A DNA stretch of 64,000 nt. It comes from Siphonodentalium dalli (Eukaryota; Mollusca; Scaphopoda; Gadilida; Siphonodentaliidae). Shown here piece by piece: positions 11,209 to 23,009 of this stretch. The stretch is taken from assembly GCA_032622095.1 (NCBI GenBank), contig CP136061.1, forward strand, positions 194,192,369 through 194,256,368, written 5' to 3'. Both the position numbers and the translations under genes were made by a program. Each line of letters starts with the position of its first letter. Within the stretch, counting starts at the first letter, position 1. A model generated the notes under the pieces. The model worked only from the letters and a program-made list of their open reading frames with translations. It made no database searches and had not been told where the DNA came from.

Positions 11209-11567
11209 ACATCATTCTATTCCTAACACTATATTCTTCCTTTTTCCATCCCTAACTCAAATTTAGTTATATATCTCTACTTCTCCTAAACCATTATTTC
11301 AATCCCTTCCCGTCTGATCGATACCCCTCCCTCACTTATTGAGGAAGGGACATTTCGCCAAAGAGGAGAAGACTTCATATAAGCCCTCGGGCTTGTTGTC
11401 TGATCCTCATTTCCAAAATTAACTCTTATATGTTGTATATTTATGTCATCTGTGTATTATGTCAATTATTTGGTTTGGAAATAAAAATATGTTTACACTA
11501 ATATTGAAGCAGCTATGTTCTATTTCCACACAAAATAAATTTCCAACTTTTTCCTAAGTATGCACTA

Positions 11568-13218
11568 AAGGTTGTTCCACACCAGGCGCGAGCGATTATA
11601 ACGGCCGTTTTCTAACATCCGTAGCAGTTCAAAGCGCGCGATTTTTATGTTCACACCGCAAGCGACTGACTCGCTGACCACGAGGCGATTATAGCAGTGA
11701 TTTTATGCTTCGTCGAATTGTCGCTTTGTTGCAAACCAGCGAGATAATTGGAGGGCTCTCAAATAGGTGTTTATACGACCGTTATTTTTCTATTTGATGA
11801 CAGCACACTGATTTGTCGCCGCGATAATGGAGGACTTTAGCGAGAGGCTAATAATTGAAGTACAACGCATTTGTGTCTGTATGGAACAAATGTGTCTGTA
11901 TGACTGTGTGTGTCTGTATGTATGTATGCCATGTGTGTCTGTATGACTGTATGTCTCTATGACCAAATAATTAAACCATTTATTTTTGTTATTTTTCGTG
12001 ACTGAAATTCCACCTTAGATTACTATATTCAGTTATTCCTTGTAAAGAACTAAAATCATGGACCGTATAATCTGCTCCATTGGCGGGTTAATTATATTTT
12101 GGTATAATCAGGGGAAATGATAAAGAATATAACGAGGCTAGTTCATTCCAAAAGACGTTGTGGTAAACATGAGACAATGCATTCATCAACTAATAATAAT
12201 CGCGTATTACCGGGTGGGAGCACTATTATAACTAATGTGTAGAAACGATTACACATCAAATGTGTAAACCCGGTTAATACACATAGCAATGTGTAGTTTT
12301 ACATACAAATACATTGACCAAGTGCCGTTCTACACATAATGTGTACATTTTATTACACACACTTGTGTAAGAATGTAGATCGTGCGCATTGCGTGCCTTC
12401 AGTTTCATAGTCTGCTACATGACGACGATATTGTTTGAGTATATGTTTTGGAATACAATTTACTACTGTCTCAATACCCATGTAATTTTGAGTGACGAGA
12501 ATAAACAAATTGTAGACAAGGAATGTAAGTTCAGAATTCCGACTTGTGAGTATTGTATTAATGATATATGAGGATATATTTGTTAAAACTTTCATGAAGA
12601 ATACTGCTCTTACTCTTGTTTATATGATTGTTGTAATACGTTAATACTAATCACGTGAAACCACGCCACGACCATGGTTTGTTCATTTAAAATGAAAACT
12701 CGCACATGACAGAACAAAATATTACGTACCATTGTACGCCATGAAAGTTTAAACATATAAATCTCCATTTGCCATGAATACTATATACCCACAGTTCGGA
12801 ATACTGAACTTTACATTCTTGTCTACGATATATATGTGTAAGAATTTACACAACATATGTAAGGCATAGGTGTTGATTTTATGCACACCAGTGTGTATAC
12901 ATGTGTATAAATTGACCCATTTATTGTGTAAAATATGTTTAAGATAAAAAATGAATAATGGTTGTGTAGCAGGGCTACACGTTGTTTGTCGAAACCCTAC
13001 ACGTTAGTCATAAGTGTGTGGGGTGGGGGTATCCCCCATGCAGCCACCTGACTCCCCTGAAATTAGCGTACACACAGAATAATAACCTGACTATCGCGCG
13101 CGACGAAGCGTTTCAGTCCCTTGCGGTGTGGACATAAAAATCGCGCGCTTTGAACTGCTACGGACGTTAGAAAACGGCCGTTATAATCGCTCGCTCGCGC
13201 CCGGTGTGGAACAACCTT
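11568..13218. mobile_element. 1.65-kb inverted-repeat DNA transposon, TA-flanked, non-autonomous
   Basis: The left end AAGGTTGTTCCACACC starts at 11568. Its complement GGTGTGGAACAACCTT ends at 13218, and both sides are flanked by TA. The arms run about 100 bp through CGAGCGATTATAACGGCCGT and GCAGTTCAAAGCGCGCGATT, with few mismatches. They are strikingly GC- and CpG-rich compared with the surroundings. The interior has no transposase-like frame, but carries an inner inverted array of TGTGTA motifs. Confidence 0.75.
12225..13012. repeat. Nested inverted arms studded with TGTGTA/TACACA
   Basis: Both arms carry many TGTGTA or TACACA hexamers at irregular 10-35-bp spacing (for example 12236, 12261, 12291, 12340 and 12835, 12895, 12965, 13000). 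Near the centre, GTAGACAAGGAATGTAAGTT at 12512 pairs with the complement of 12795-12830. This looks like a second element nested in the 11568-13218 transposon, with subterminal repeats resembling transposase-binding arrays. Confidence 0.45.
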
Positions 13219-14094
13219 TAGACTTATTATCTGAACATTTTCTAAGGAATAACTACCAGGAATCATCAATGAGTAATTTAGTTTAGAAATGGTTAGACTG
13301 CTATTGGACGATATATTCGCGGGACAGTTATAGAGAGTTATATTGTGTTGAATACTTGAGGTGCGACATTTATGTTTTCCGATCTAAGCCTCACTATTAA
13401 CTTTAAAATTTGATACCTATAAGCAGACAAAAGGCAGATAGACTTCTTAAATTGGATCCCATTCATTCATTGGTAGGCAAGTTCAGATAAAAAGTTCAAC
13501 AAAATCTGTTTGTTGAATGTATTGGCTTTAAAACATCTCTACAAATGAACTACTGTAACACATTGAAATTGATAAATATGTTCTAACTTGTATGAAATTA
13601 CCAGTTATTTAACTATGTTATTGATCTCTGTTTGATATTTACAATATCTTTTGATAAGTCTTTTACTTCACTGGAACTGAAATAATTTCCCTCATTTAAA
13701 CAATTTTAGTCAGAGACCGGTCTAGAAGTTTAAAATTGTGAGAAGTCACTTCTCCCTGTTTGGTTATTAGGGAGAAGTGGACTGTTATCAGGAAGAAATA
13801 TCAATGCCTGAAGTTCAATTTACACCCCATTCTCTGATCCAACACAAGTATTATACAGCACAACAGCCAAATTATATAGCCAATATAGTGAACAAGAACA
13901 CAATTATAATCAGTAGATATCCTTTAAATATGGTGTTTGGCCATATGCATACTGGTATTTGAGAGGGAGTCACTTGTCCCTGGGACAAAAATAGGGAGAA
14001 GTGGCCCATTTCAGGGAAAAAATTGTCTCCCAAGTCACCCTCAAGTCTGGGCCATGTAGTATAGACTTATAAGATAATTTAAAGTCCACCTTTT
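13219..14094. other. Intron, no gene recognised
   Basis: It includes a short stretch (13221-13275) similar to the TTATCTGAACATTT segment of the miniature elements at 35395 and 43583. AGGGAGAAGTGG recurs three times between 13741 and 14010. No coding support. Confidence 0.4.
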
Positions 14095-14540
14095 AGTGAT
14101 GTGCGGTTTTAGAGTTTCTCGGTTTTCTTTCGGTTTTATTTCAAAACCAAACCGCAACCGATATATTCTATAAAACATATTCTTCCCGTTTAAATTAACC
14201 GACAACACTGGTCGCCAAATGTCAATTTTGCATGGCGTGTGGTTAGCACGCGCTCTTGTCAGTTGCTATTTGCCGCCATTACCAGTATCAGTTTAAATTT
14301 GAAACATTTGGGTGTCATATGATATGAGTGAGAATGGCACATACTGCCACATAGACTATGGAAATCACTGGAATATGGCTGGAAATATTATGTCAAATAT
14401 GATACCATCTGCTCTATGCATATAGTCATTGGTGTACTGTATTAAGTAAAACCATAACCAAAACCAAAACCTGGTTTTTCTACAAAGACCATACTGAAAC
14501 CAAAACTGAAATTTCAAAACTGCACATAAGTACTACCTTT
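14095..14540. mobile_element. Possible inverted-repeat element with GTGCGGTTTT ends
   Basis: TTAGTGATGTGCGGTTTT at about 14093 pairs with AAAACTGCACATAAGTA ending at about 14533. Inner segments CGGTTTTCTTTCGGTTTTAT and ATAACCAAAACCAAAACC are also complementary. The ends resemble hAT-type termini but no target duplication is certain. Confidence 0.4.
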
Positions 14541-14682
14541 CTCTGTACAAATTTATTACACGTTTGTTCCTAGAATTACAGTTTTCCTGCTGCGCCATAT
14601 TTACAAAACTGTATGCCCCTCGTGTTCCATACACATTCCATTAAATGACATTTGCCTCAACCATGAATTAATCTGGGAACTA

Positions 14683-14895
14683 CAGTAATGCTCTAATTAA
14701 TCGACTCCTTAACCACAGCAGAATTATGGGTAACTTTTCAGGATTTAGTCGGCAATATGGCTTGTTGCCATTCATCGGAAAGCTCTCGGCGAGAGCTTTC
14801 CGATGAATGGCAACAAGCCATATTTCCGACTAAATCCTGAAAAATTACCCCTAAATCTGCTGTGGTTAAAGAGTCGATTATTTAGAGCATTACTG
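14683..14895. mobile_element. TA-flanked palindromic miniature element (CAGTAATG family), full copy
   Basis: A 213-bp near-perfect palindrome starting CAGTAATG and ending CATTACTG, flanked by TA on both sides. The arms include TTAACCACAGCAGAATTATG and GGCTTGTTGCCATTCATCGG. TA flanks and CAGT ends fit the Tc1/mariner superfamily. Relatives are at 30888, 36870, 50566, 51315 and 57169. Confidence 0.75.
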
Positions 14896-15012
14896 TATAA
14901 AATAAAAGCATCATCACACATGACAAAACAAGCCCTCTATATACCTGAATAAATCTTGTAAGTCTGTTTTTTGTACTTGTCAGATTCTTGGAGTACAGGT
15001 GGACTACAGTAG

Positions 15013-15092
15013 ACACAGAACGACACATGTGTTAATGGGTTACTCATGCCGTATCGACAAACCCATTAATTAACACACGTGTCGTTCTGTGT
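15013..15092. repeat. 80-bp palindrome (ACACAGAACGACAC arms)
   Basis: ACACAGAACGACACATGTGT then TAATGGGTT on the left, and AACCCATTAATTAACACACG then TGTCGTTCTGTGT on the right. The stem is about 33 bp with few mismatches. It lies 113 bp before a PDHA exon. Confidence 0.7.
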
Positions 15093-15205
15093 TTATTACA
15101 CCCCACCCATCCTAGAACCCATGAATTATAAAAACAGACTTATCTTGTGTTTATATTAATCTACAATTCAGTAATTTTTAAATTGATTAATATTTCCTTT
15201 TGAAG

Positions 15206-15342
15206 GTTGATGGAATGGATGTCTTAGCAATGAGAGAAGTTGCAAAATTTGCTAAAGAATTTGCTTTAAAGAACGGCCCAATTCTCATTGAAGCAGCAAC
15301 GTACAGATACCACGGTCACAGTATGAGTGACCCCGGAACCAG
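15206..15342 (+). CDS. PDHA: Pyruvate dehydrogenase E1 alpha, exon with the main phosphorylation loop
   Basis: Second PDHA exon in the window, 45 codons plus two bases. It starts with [12 protein letters not shown], which completes the GIW-VDGMD junction with the previous exon, and ends [12 protein letters not shown] plus [12 protein letters not shown] is the phosphorylation loop of E1 alpha: its first serine is the site-1 serine that pyruvate dehydrogenase kinases use to switch the complex off. The flanking RYHGH residues belong to the loop ordered by thiamine diphosphate. The acceptor is TTTTGAAG before 15206 and the donor is GTAACT from 15343. The exon ends in phase 2, so the next serine codon (equivalent of mammalian site 2) is split AG/C across the intron. 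No frameshift or missing motif residue is visible. Confidence 0.97.
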
Positions 15343-15370
15343 GTAACTTGATATATTAAAATAATAAATA

Positions 15371-15660
15371 GCAATGTGTGGCCCGGAACATTGCGGATTG
15401 TCTCCCCAAGGAACCAATATCCCTGAGGCGTTAGCCGAGGAAGATATTGGTTCCAAGGGGAGACTATCCGCTATGTTCGACACAATCATAATTTATTTTA
15501 TTATTAGGTGATTGCCCATCAAAAATGATGGGTGACAAACATGACATGCAGGATCATTGTTTGAAGAATTAGTTTTAAGCTGATAATAGACACTCTTGAT
15601 TGCTAATTGTTAGTGCCTTTAAGTAATTTAAGGACAACGTCACCTATCCCGTGAAATTTC
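15371..15660. repeat. Palindromic repeat just inside the intron after the second exon
   Basis: GAACATTGCGGATTGTCTCC then CCAAGGAACCAATAT on the left pairs with ATATTGGTTCCAAGG then GGAGACTATCCGCTATGTTC on the right (about 15385-15480). It is followed by a second small palindrome, TTGCCCATCAAAAATGATGG. Parts recur at 38820 and 39180-39215, so it is a dispersed element. Confidence 0.5.
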
Positions 15661-15714
15661 CCATGTCTTGCTACCTCTGTGCACCAAGTGGAAATGCCCC
15701 ATGTGGAAACTTAA

Positions 15715-15965
15715 ATCCTTTCATGGTGGGAGCTGCGCTTGTGCAGCATTAAAGATCCTGTGCCAGTGCATTCTCTTATATATGCAAGTCTCCCATTGGG
15801 AGCCTGACATATAAGAGAATGCACTGGCACTAGTCAAGATAAATATTGTTAGGCCAATGTATTCTCATATATATGTGAAGCTCCCTATGGGAGACTCACA
15901 TATATAAAAGATTGCATTTGCACAGGGTTTTCGTAAAATTCCAGGAAGCTCCAGTCATGGAAGGG
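15715..15965. mobile_element. TTAA (piggyBac-like) miniature element
   Basis: Flanked by TTAA at 15711-15714 and 15966-15969. The left end is ATCCTTTCATGGTGGGAGCT and the right end AGCTCCAGTCATGGAAGGG. The interior holds two palindromic blocks, CTCTTATATATGCAAGTCTC with its partner and TATATGTGAAGCTCCC with its partner. Confidence 0.65.
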
Positions 15966-15989
15966 TTAATGGTGGGTCTTTTTCATTTT

Positions 15990-17886
15990 TAGCTCAACTT
16001 TACTTTGTAAAGTTTGAGCTATTGCCATGGCTTTGTCGTCCGTCGTCCGTGTGTGCGTGTGTGCGTAAGGCGTCAACAATGCAGTCTACAGGTCGTACCT
16101 TTGATCGGATCATTATGAAATTTGTCATAGCTGTTGACATCAACATTTAGACTAGAATGATTCAATTTGGGGTCATTCGGTAAAAAAACATGGCCGCCAG
16201 TGGCCATCTTGCATTTCAAAATTCAATCCATTAGCACGGGCTACAGGGCATACTGTTTGTCTGATCGTCATGAAATTTGTCATGGATGTTAATATTGACA
16301 TGTAGTTGGGAACGAGTAATTTTGGGGACATTTGGCCCAAAAACATGGCCACCAGCAGCCATCTTGGATTTTACTCTTTGTATGACTAAATTCTTTAGCA
16401 CGGGCTACAGGTCGTACTTTTAGTCTGATCATCATAAAATTTGTCAAGAATGTTAATAATGACATGTAGATGGGAACGAGTCATTTTGGGGTCATTCGGC
16501 CAAAAAACATGGCCGCCAGCAGGCATCTTTGATTTCACTCTTTGTATGACTAAATCCTTTAGCACGGGCTACAGGTCGTACCTTTAGTCCGATCATCATA
16601 AAATTTGTCATGGCTGTTGAAATTGGAATGTAGATGGGAACGAGTCATTTTGGGTTAATCGGACAAAAAACAATGGCCGCCAGTGGCCATCTTGGATTTC
16701 AAAATTCAATCCATTAGCACGGGCCACAGGTCGTACTGTTCGTCTGATCATCATGAAATTTGTCATGGATGTTAATATTGACATGTAGATGGGAACGAGT
16801 AATTTTGGGGTCATTCGGCCAAAAAACATGGTCGCCAGCAGCCATCTTGGATTTTACTCTTTGTATGACTAAATCCTTTAGCACGGGCTACAGGTCCTAA
16901 TTTTTGTCTGATCATCATAACATTTGTCAAGAATGTTAATAATGACATGTAGATGGGAACGAGTCATTTTGGGGTCATTCGGCCAAAAAACAGGGCCGCC
17001 AGCAGCCATCTTGGATTTTACTCTTTGTACAGGTCGTACCTTTAGTCTGTTCATCATAAAATTTGTCATGGCTGTTGAAATTGGAATGTAGATGGGAACG
17101 AGTTATTTTGGGGTCATTTGGACAAAAAACATGGCCGCCAGCGGCCATCTTGGATTTAAAAATTTAATCCATTAGCACGGGCCACAGGTCGTACTGTTCG
17201 TCTGATCATCATGAAATTTGTCATGGATGATAATATTGACATGTAGATGGGAACGAGTAATTTTGGGGTCATTCGGCCAAAAAACATGGCCGCCAGCAGC
17301 CATCTTGGATTACTAAATTCTTTAGCACGGGCTGCAGGTCGTACCTTTAGTCTGATCATCATAAAATTTGTCATGGATGTCAACAATGACATGTAGATGG
17401 GAATGAATCATTTTGGAACGAGTAATTTTTCATGGATATTAACAATGTCAGGTTGTACCTGTACAGGTTGTACCTTTAGTCTGATCATCATAAAATTTGT
17501 CATGAATGTTAATAATGACATGTAGATGGGAACGAGTCATTTTGGGGTCATTCGGCCAAAAAACATGGCCGCCAGCAGCCAACTTGGATTTTACTCTTTG
17601 TATGACTAAATTCTTTAGCATGGGCTACAGGTCGTACCTTTAGTCTGATTGTCATAAAATTTGTCATGGATGTTAACGATGACATGTAGATGGGAACGAC
17701 TCATTTTGGGGTCATTCGGCCGAAAACATGGCCGGCAGCAGCCATCTTGGATTTTACTTTTCTCTTCATGTCTTTTAACTAGTATTAGACATTCAACTTT
17801 CCACATTCCTAATCGCTCCATTGACTGTAATACATTAAATTATTCCCTTTCCAAGTTGAGCTACAGTGTCATTGACACTTTCATTT
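15990..17886 (+). mobile_element. Helentron/pearl-like element with tandem core, close relative of the first
   Basis: The 5' hairpin starts TAGCTCAACTTTAC at 15990. The 3' palindrome AGTGTCATTGACACT then TTTCATTT ends at 17886. The core has about ten units of the A/B/C types, with one partial deletion around 17400-17460. The last 330 bp are nearly identical to 1870-2186 and to 27780-28112, implying recent spread. Confidence 0.8.
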
Positions 17887-17939
17887 GCAATTTTGAAGAA
17901 TGAAGATTATGATACACTATGATTTTCCTGTAGAATTTT

Positions 17940-18335
17940 GACTTTGAGACACCTGGGCTCACTGCAGATGCACAGACATAGAACACCTGGTGTCTTGTAA
18001 GTTTCAGTTGATAGCTGCCAGATGGCAACTAATGTTTGCTTCAGTCCAAAGCACATCTGTGATGACATCATCATGCTAGTTTCAGTAATAAGCCACCTGT
18101 TGGATGGCATCATGTATTTTTTGGTTGACTGACAGATGCCAGATCTTTAAGCCACCTGGTGTGATGTTAACAGCTTGAACTTTTCCATGGTTATGCCCTG
18201 TGATTGACAAGTGTCAAGGAATCTGTGCTTTGAGCCACCTGGTGTGATTTCATCAGCATAGAACTTTCCATGACTGTCCTGTGATTGACAGGTGTCACGG
18301 AATCAGGTCATGAACATCTGTGCTCGGATTACCCT
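17940..18335. repeat. Diverged local repeat with CCACCTGGTGTGAT
   Basis: CACCTGGTGTGAT or similar occurs near 17978, 18152 and 18238. GTGATTGACA.GTGTCA..GAATC occurs near 18202 and 18281. This indicates short, degenerate tandem units. No coding signal. Confidence 0.4.
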
Positions 18336-19635
18336 CAGTGGAGTTCTGATGTCATTAACTGATTTCAGGACCAGTCAGCATGTCACTAACATGAGCTGAA
18401 ACTCATAAGAAAATATGTTATATTAGGCCCAGTCTTATTATAGGCCTTAGTAATAAATACCTGTGTTTTCATGCAAATAAATAAGGAAATCTTATATATA
18501 TGATGTCCTGTGTGTTGTGTGTGTGGTGAGGTGGTGTGAGATATGGTGGCTTTTTAGCTCAACTTGACAAAGTCAAGTTTGAGCTATTGCCATGGGTTGG
18601 CGTCTGTCAGTCTGTGCACCCATTAACAAGTTCCTTTAGCACATCCTACAGGCCACATCCCTCATCCAATCATCACCAAAGTTCATATGGATGTTTGGGG
18701 TGACCTCAAGATGGGAGCCATAATTTTTTTTTTTTTTTTTTTTTAAACATGGCCGCCAGCAACCATCTTGGATTTCAAATTTGAATCCATTGGTACACCC
18801 TGCAGACTGCATTTATTGGAGAAAATTTACAATCATGGTTATTTTAAAAATTTACAATCATGTTTAGGATCATCTCTAGATGGGAGTTATCAAATTTAAA
18901 TGATTTTCAATGAAAAACATGGCCGCCGTCAGCCATATTGGATTTTACTCTTTGCATGACTAGATCCTTTGGCACACCTTGCAGACCACATCCCCCCTTC
19001 AATCGTCACCAAACTTAATATGGATCTTTGGGATGACATCCAGATGGGAGCCATCAATATTTACTGAAATTCTTTGAAAAACATGTCTGCCAGGAGATGA
19101 CTTGTATTTCAAATTTGAATCCGTCGGCACACCCTGCAGAATGAATTTATCGGAGAAATTGAACAATTTTCGATTATTAACATGGCTGCTGGCAGCCATC
19201 TTGGATTGTACTCTTTGCATGCCTCAACCAATCTTCAATAAACTTCATACGGATCTTCGAGGTGACACCAGATGGGAGCCATCAAATGTTTCCAAATTTT
19301 ATTGAAAAAAAACATGGCCGCCAGGAGCCATCTTGAATTGACTAAATCGTTTGGTACACCCTGCAGGCCACATCCCTAATCCGATCATCACCAAATTTCA
19401 TATATGATCTTCGGGGTGACCTCTAGATGACCATCAATTATTTTCAGAAATTTGTTAAAAGACATGGCCGCCAGCAGCCATCTCAGATTTTACTCTTCGC
19501 ATGACTAAATCCTACACACATCCTACATGCCACATACCTTAGCCAATCATCATCAAAAATTAGATATTTTTCCGCTAAGCCCTTCAACTAAACTATTTGG
19601 ATTATATCTCCTGCCTTGTGTCAATCAGGAGGGTT

Positions 19636-19993
19636 AAAATTTATTGACGTTTATTGTCTACTCCGGTCAATCCATGCTTGGATTAGTCACGCATGAATGC
19701 GCCCAATGTAATTTCCCACGTTCTAACAATTATCTCGCCAGTTTTATTTTCCTCCTCCGTCGACCAGGACATGGTTACTAAAGGGAGTTTTTCTGAATTG
19801 CGAGTTTATCAACTCAATATTTATTGTTGATAACAATCTTGCAATTTATGCGACTCGCAAATGTCATGATTGAGTCGGAAATAAAACTGGCCCAGATAAT
19901 TGTTAGAACACGGGAGTTACACTGGGTGCATTCATGCGTGACTAATCCGAGCACGGATTGACCGGAGTAGGCAATAAACGGCAATCAATTTTA
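19636..19993. mobile_element. Inverted-repeat miniature element inside the outer Helentron-like array
   Basis: The left arm has CTACTCCGGTCAATCCATGC then GATTAGTCACGCATGAATGC. The right arm has the complement, CGTGACTAATCCGAGCACGG then ATTGACCGGAGTAGGCAATA. The arms are about 125 bp with scattered mismatches and include AACAATTATCT..CCAGTTTTATTT. Target duplication not resolved. Confidence 0.65.
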
Positions 19994-21747
19994 TTATAAT
20001 TTTAAAAATTATATTTAGGGTGACATCCAAATGGGAGCCATTAATTTTTAGCTCAACTTTACTTTGTAAAGTTTGAGCTATTGCCATGGCTTTGTCGTCC
20101 GTCGTCCGTGTGTGAGGGTGTGTACGTGATGCGTCAACAATACAGGCTACAGGTCGTACCTTTGCTTGGATCATTATGAAATTTGACATAGCTGTTGACA
20201 TCAACATTTAGACCGGAACAATTCATTTTGGGGTCATTCGGATAACAAATATGGTCGCCAGTGGCCATCTTGGATTTCAATGTTCAATCCATTAGCACAG
20301 GCTACAGGTCGTACTGTTTGTCTGATCATAATGAAATTTGTCATGGATATTAATATTGACATGTAGATGGGAACGAGTAATTTTGGGGTCATTCGGCCAA
20401 AAAACATGGCCGCTGGCAGCCATCTTAGATTTACTCTTTGCATGACTAAATTCTTTGGCACGGCCTACAAGTCGTACCTTTGGTCGGATCATCATAAAAT
20501 GTGTCATGGATGTTAACAATGACATGTAGATGGGAACGAGTCATTTTGGGGTCATTCGGCCAAAAAATATGGCCGCCAGCAGCCATCTTGGATTTTACTC
20601 TTTGTATGACTAAATCCTTTAGCACGGGCTACAGGTCGTACCTTTAGTCTGATCATCATGAAATTTGTCATGGCTGTTGAATTTGGAATATAGATGGGAA
20701 CGAGTCATTTTGGGGTCATTCGGACAAAAAACATGGCCGCCAGTGGCCATCTTGGATTTCAAAATTCAATCCATTAGCACGGGCTACAGGTCGTACCTTT
20801 GGTCTGATCATCATGAAATTTGTCATGGATGTTAATATTGACATGCAGATGGGAACGAGTAATTTTGGGGTCATTCGGCCAAAAAACATGGCCGCCGGCA
20901 GCCATCTTGGATTTTACTCTTTGTATGACTAAATCCTTTAGCACGGGCTACAGGTCGTACCTTTAGTCTGATCATCATGAAATTTGTCATGGCTGTTGAA
21001 ATTGGAATGTAGATGGGAAAGAGTCATTTTGGGGTCATTCGGACAAAAAACATGGCCGCCAGTGGCCATCTTGGATTTCAAAATTCAATCCATTAGCACG
21101 GGCTACAGGTCGTACCTTTGGTCTGATCATCATGAAATTTGTCATGGATGTTAACAATGATATGTAGATGGGAACGAGTCATTTTGGGGTCATTCGGCCA
21201 AAAAACATTGCCGCCAGCAGCCATCTTGGATTTTACTCTTTGTATGACTAAATCCTTTAGCACGGGCTACAGGTCGTACCTTTAGTCTGATCATCATGAA
21301 ATTTGTCATGGCTGTTGAAATTGGAATGTAGATGGGAAAGAGTCATTTTGGGGTCATTCGGACGAAAAACATGGCCGCCAGCGGCCATCTTTGATTTCAA
21401 AATTCAATCCATTAGCATGGGCTACAGGTCGTACTGTTCGTCTGATCATCATGAAATTTGTCATGGATGTTAACAATGATATGTAGATGGGAACGAGTCA
21501 TTTTGAGGTCATTCGGCCAAAAAACTTGGCCGCCAGCAGCCATCTTGGACTTTACTCTTTGTATGACTAAATCCTTTAGCACGGGCTACAGGTCGTACCT
21601 TTAGTTTGATCATCATAAAATTTGTCATGGATGTTAATAATGACATGTAGATGGGAACAAGTCATTTTGGGGTCATTCGGCCAAAAATCATGGCCGCCAG
21701 CAGCCATCTTGGATTTTACTCTGTGTATGACTAAATCCTTGGTTACG

Positions 21748-22003
21748 TAGCGTTTTTCCGAAGACCCATAACTCCGAAGGTCCGATTCTCCAAAGGTCAG
21801 ATTCTCCGACGCCCCGATTCTCCGAAAGCCCATAACTCCGAAGTCCCGATTCTCCGAAATCCCATAACTCCGAAGACCCATAACTCCGAAAGCCCATAAC
21901 TCCGAAGGCTTATAACTCCGAACGCCCATAACTCCGAAGGTCTATAACTCCGAAGGGCCGATTCTCCGAAGGTCCGATTCTCCGAAGGTCCGATTCTCCG
22001 AAG
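21748..22003. repeat. 16-bp minisatellite, left foldback arm
   Basis: About sixteen units in which CCGAAGRYC is followed by either CATAACT or GATTCTC. The order of the two variants is irregular. Confidence 0.8.
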
Positions 22004-22026
22004 ATCATGTTTTATCGCTTATTAAA

Positions 22027-22690
22027 TAGTGTACAGTCCAGTGGCGGGGTCAATGGGGCCCTAGGGAAGACCGCCCCCAAAAAAACATGTCAAATGTCAT
22101 GTAAACGTCAGGAAATCCCTCCTAGGCATTCAAATATTCACAGTGTTCCTGCCCAGGGGAGCCCCCGGACCAACGATTGGGGGCGACCCCTCCCATGTAT
22201 GCGCTCCCCAAATCAGGCCTTCGTGATATGCTTTCGGCATATCATATGCATGATATATATATCCCCCACATATCCCCCACATATGCTAATTAATGTGCAC
22301 CCCTAAATGGGAACCCTGGCTCCGCCACTGGTGTGCACCGGGTATATTATAACGAAACGCTGCAAGAATGTCAGAGTAGCCTAACATGCACAGGGGCGAC
22401 AAGTTCTTCCCCGTTCACCCCTGTACATTTTACTCTGGCATCGCATGGGCCAACGTAACGTTATAGTATCTGGTGTATAGTCAGTGGCGGGCCAGGATTC
22501 CCATTTAGGTGGGGGTAGTAGGAAAAGTTTGAATATTTTGATGCCCCTTGAACGATTTCCGGGCGTTTACATGACATTGGACATGTTTTGGTAGGGGCCC
22601 ATATTGTCTGAAATAGCAAGTAGAGGTTTAATGGGGGCAGTAGGAATTTTGGGACCCCTTGGCTTCGCCATTGGACTGTACACTATTTAG
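22027..22690. repeat. Central part of the foldback with GTGGCGG inverted ends
   Basis: CCAGTGGCGGGGTC (about 22029) pairs with GGCTCCGCCACTGG (about 22318-22331). CAGTGGCGGGCCAGG (about 22481) faces GGCTTCGCCATTGG (about 22660-22673). CAGTGGCG ends are common in hAT miniature elements, so one or two may be nested here. Confidence 0.4.
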
Positions 22691-22719
22691 TAAACGATAA
22701 TACCCCCGAAAAAACTAAA

Positions 22720-23009
22720 TCTTCGGAGAATCGGACCTTCGGAGAATCGGACCTTCGGAGTTATGGGCCGTCGGAGAATCGGGCCTTCGGGGTTATAGGT
22801 CTTCGGAGAATCGACCCTTCGGAGTTATAGGTCTTCGGAGTTATAGGTCTTCGGAGAATCGGCTCTTCGGAGTTATGGGCTTTCGGAGAATCGGATCTTC
22901 GGAGTTATGGGCTGTCGGAGAATCGGGTCTTCGGAGTTGTGGGACGTCGGAGAATCGGGTCTTCGGAGTTGTGGGCCTTCGTAGTAATAGGTCTTCGGAA
23001 AATCGGTCT
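22720..23009. repeat. 16-bp minisatellite, right foldback arm (inverted)
   Basis: About eighteen units of CTTCGGAGAATCGG and CTTCGGAGTTATGG, the complement of the left arm's two variants. Confidence 0.8.

Noticed and set aside
10980-11255. Frame rich in Ser, Leu and Pro
   Set aside because: Produced by the CT-rich microsatellite.
21576-21929. 117-codon frame with repeated SYG/ENR phrases
   Set aside because: It is the 16-bp minisatellite of the foldback arm translated; no independent coding evidence.
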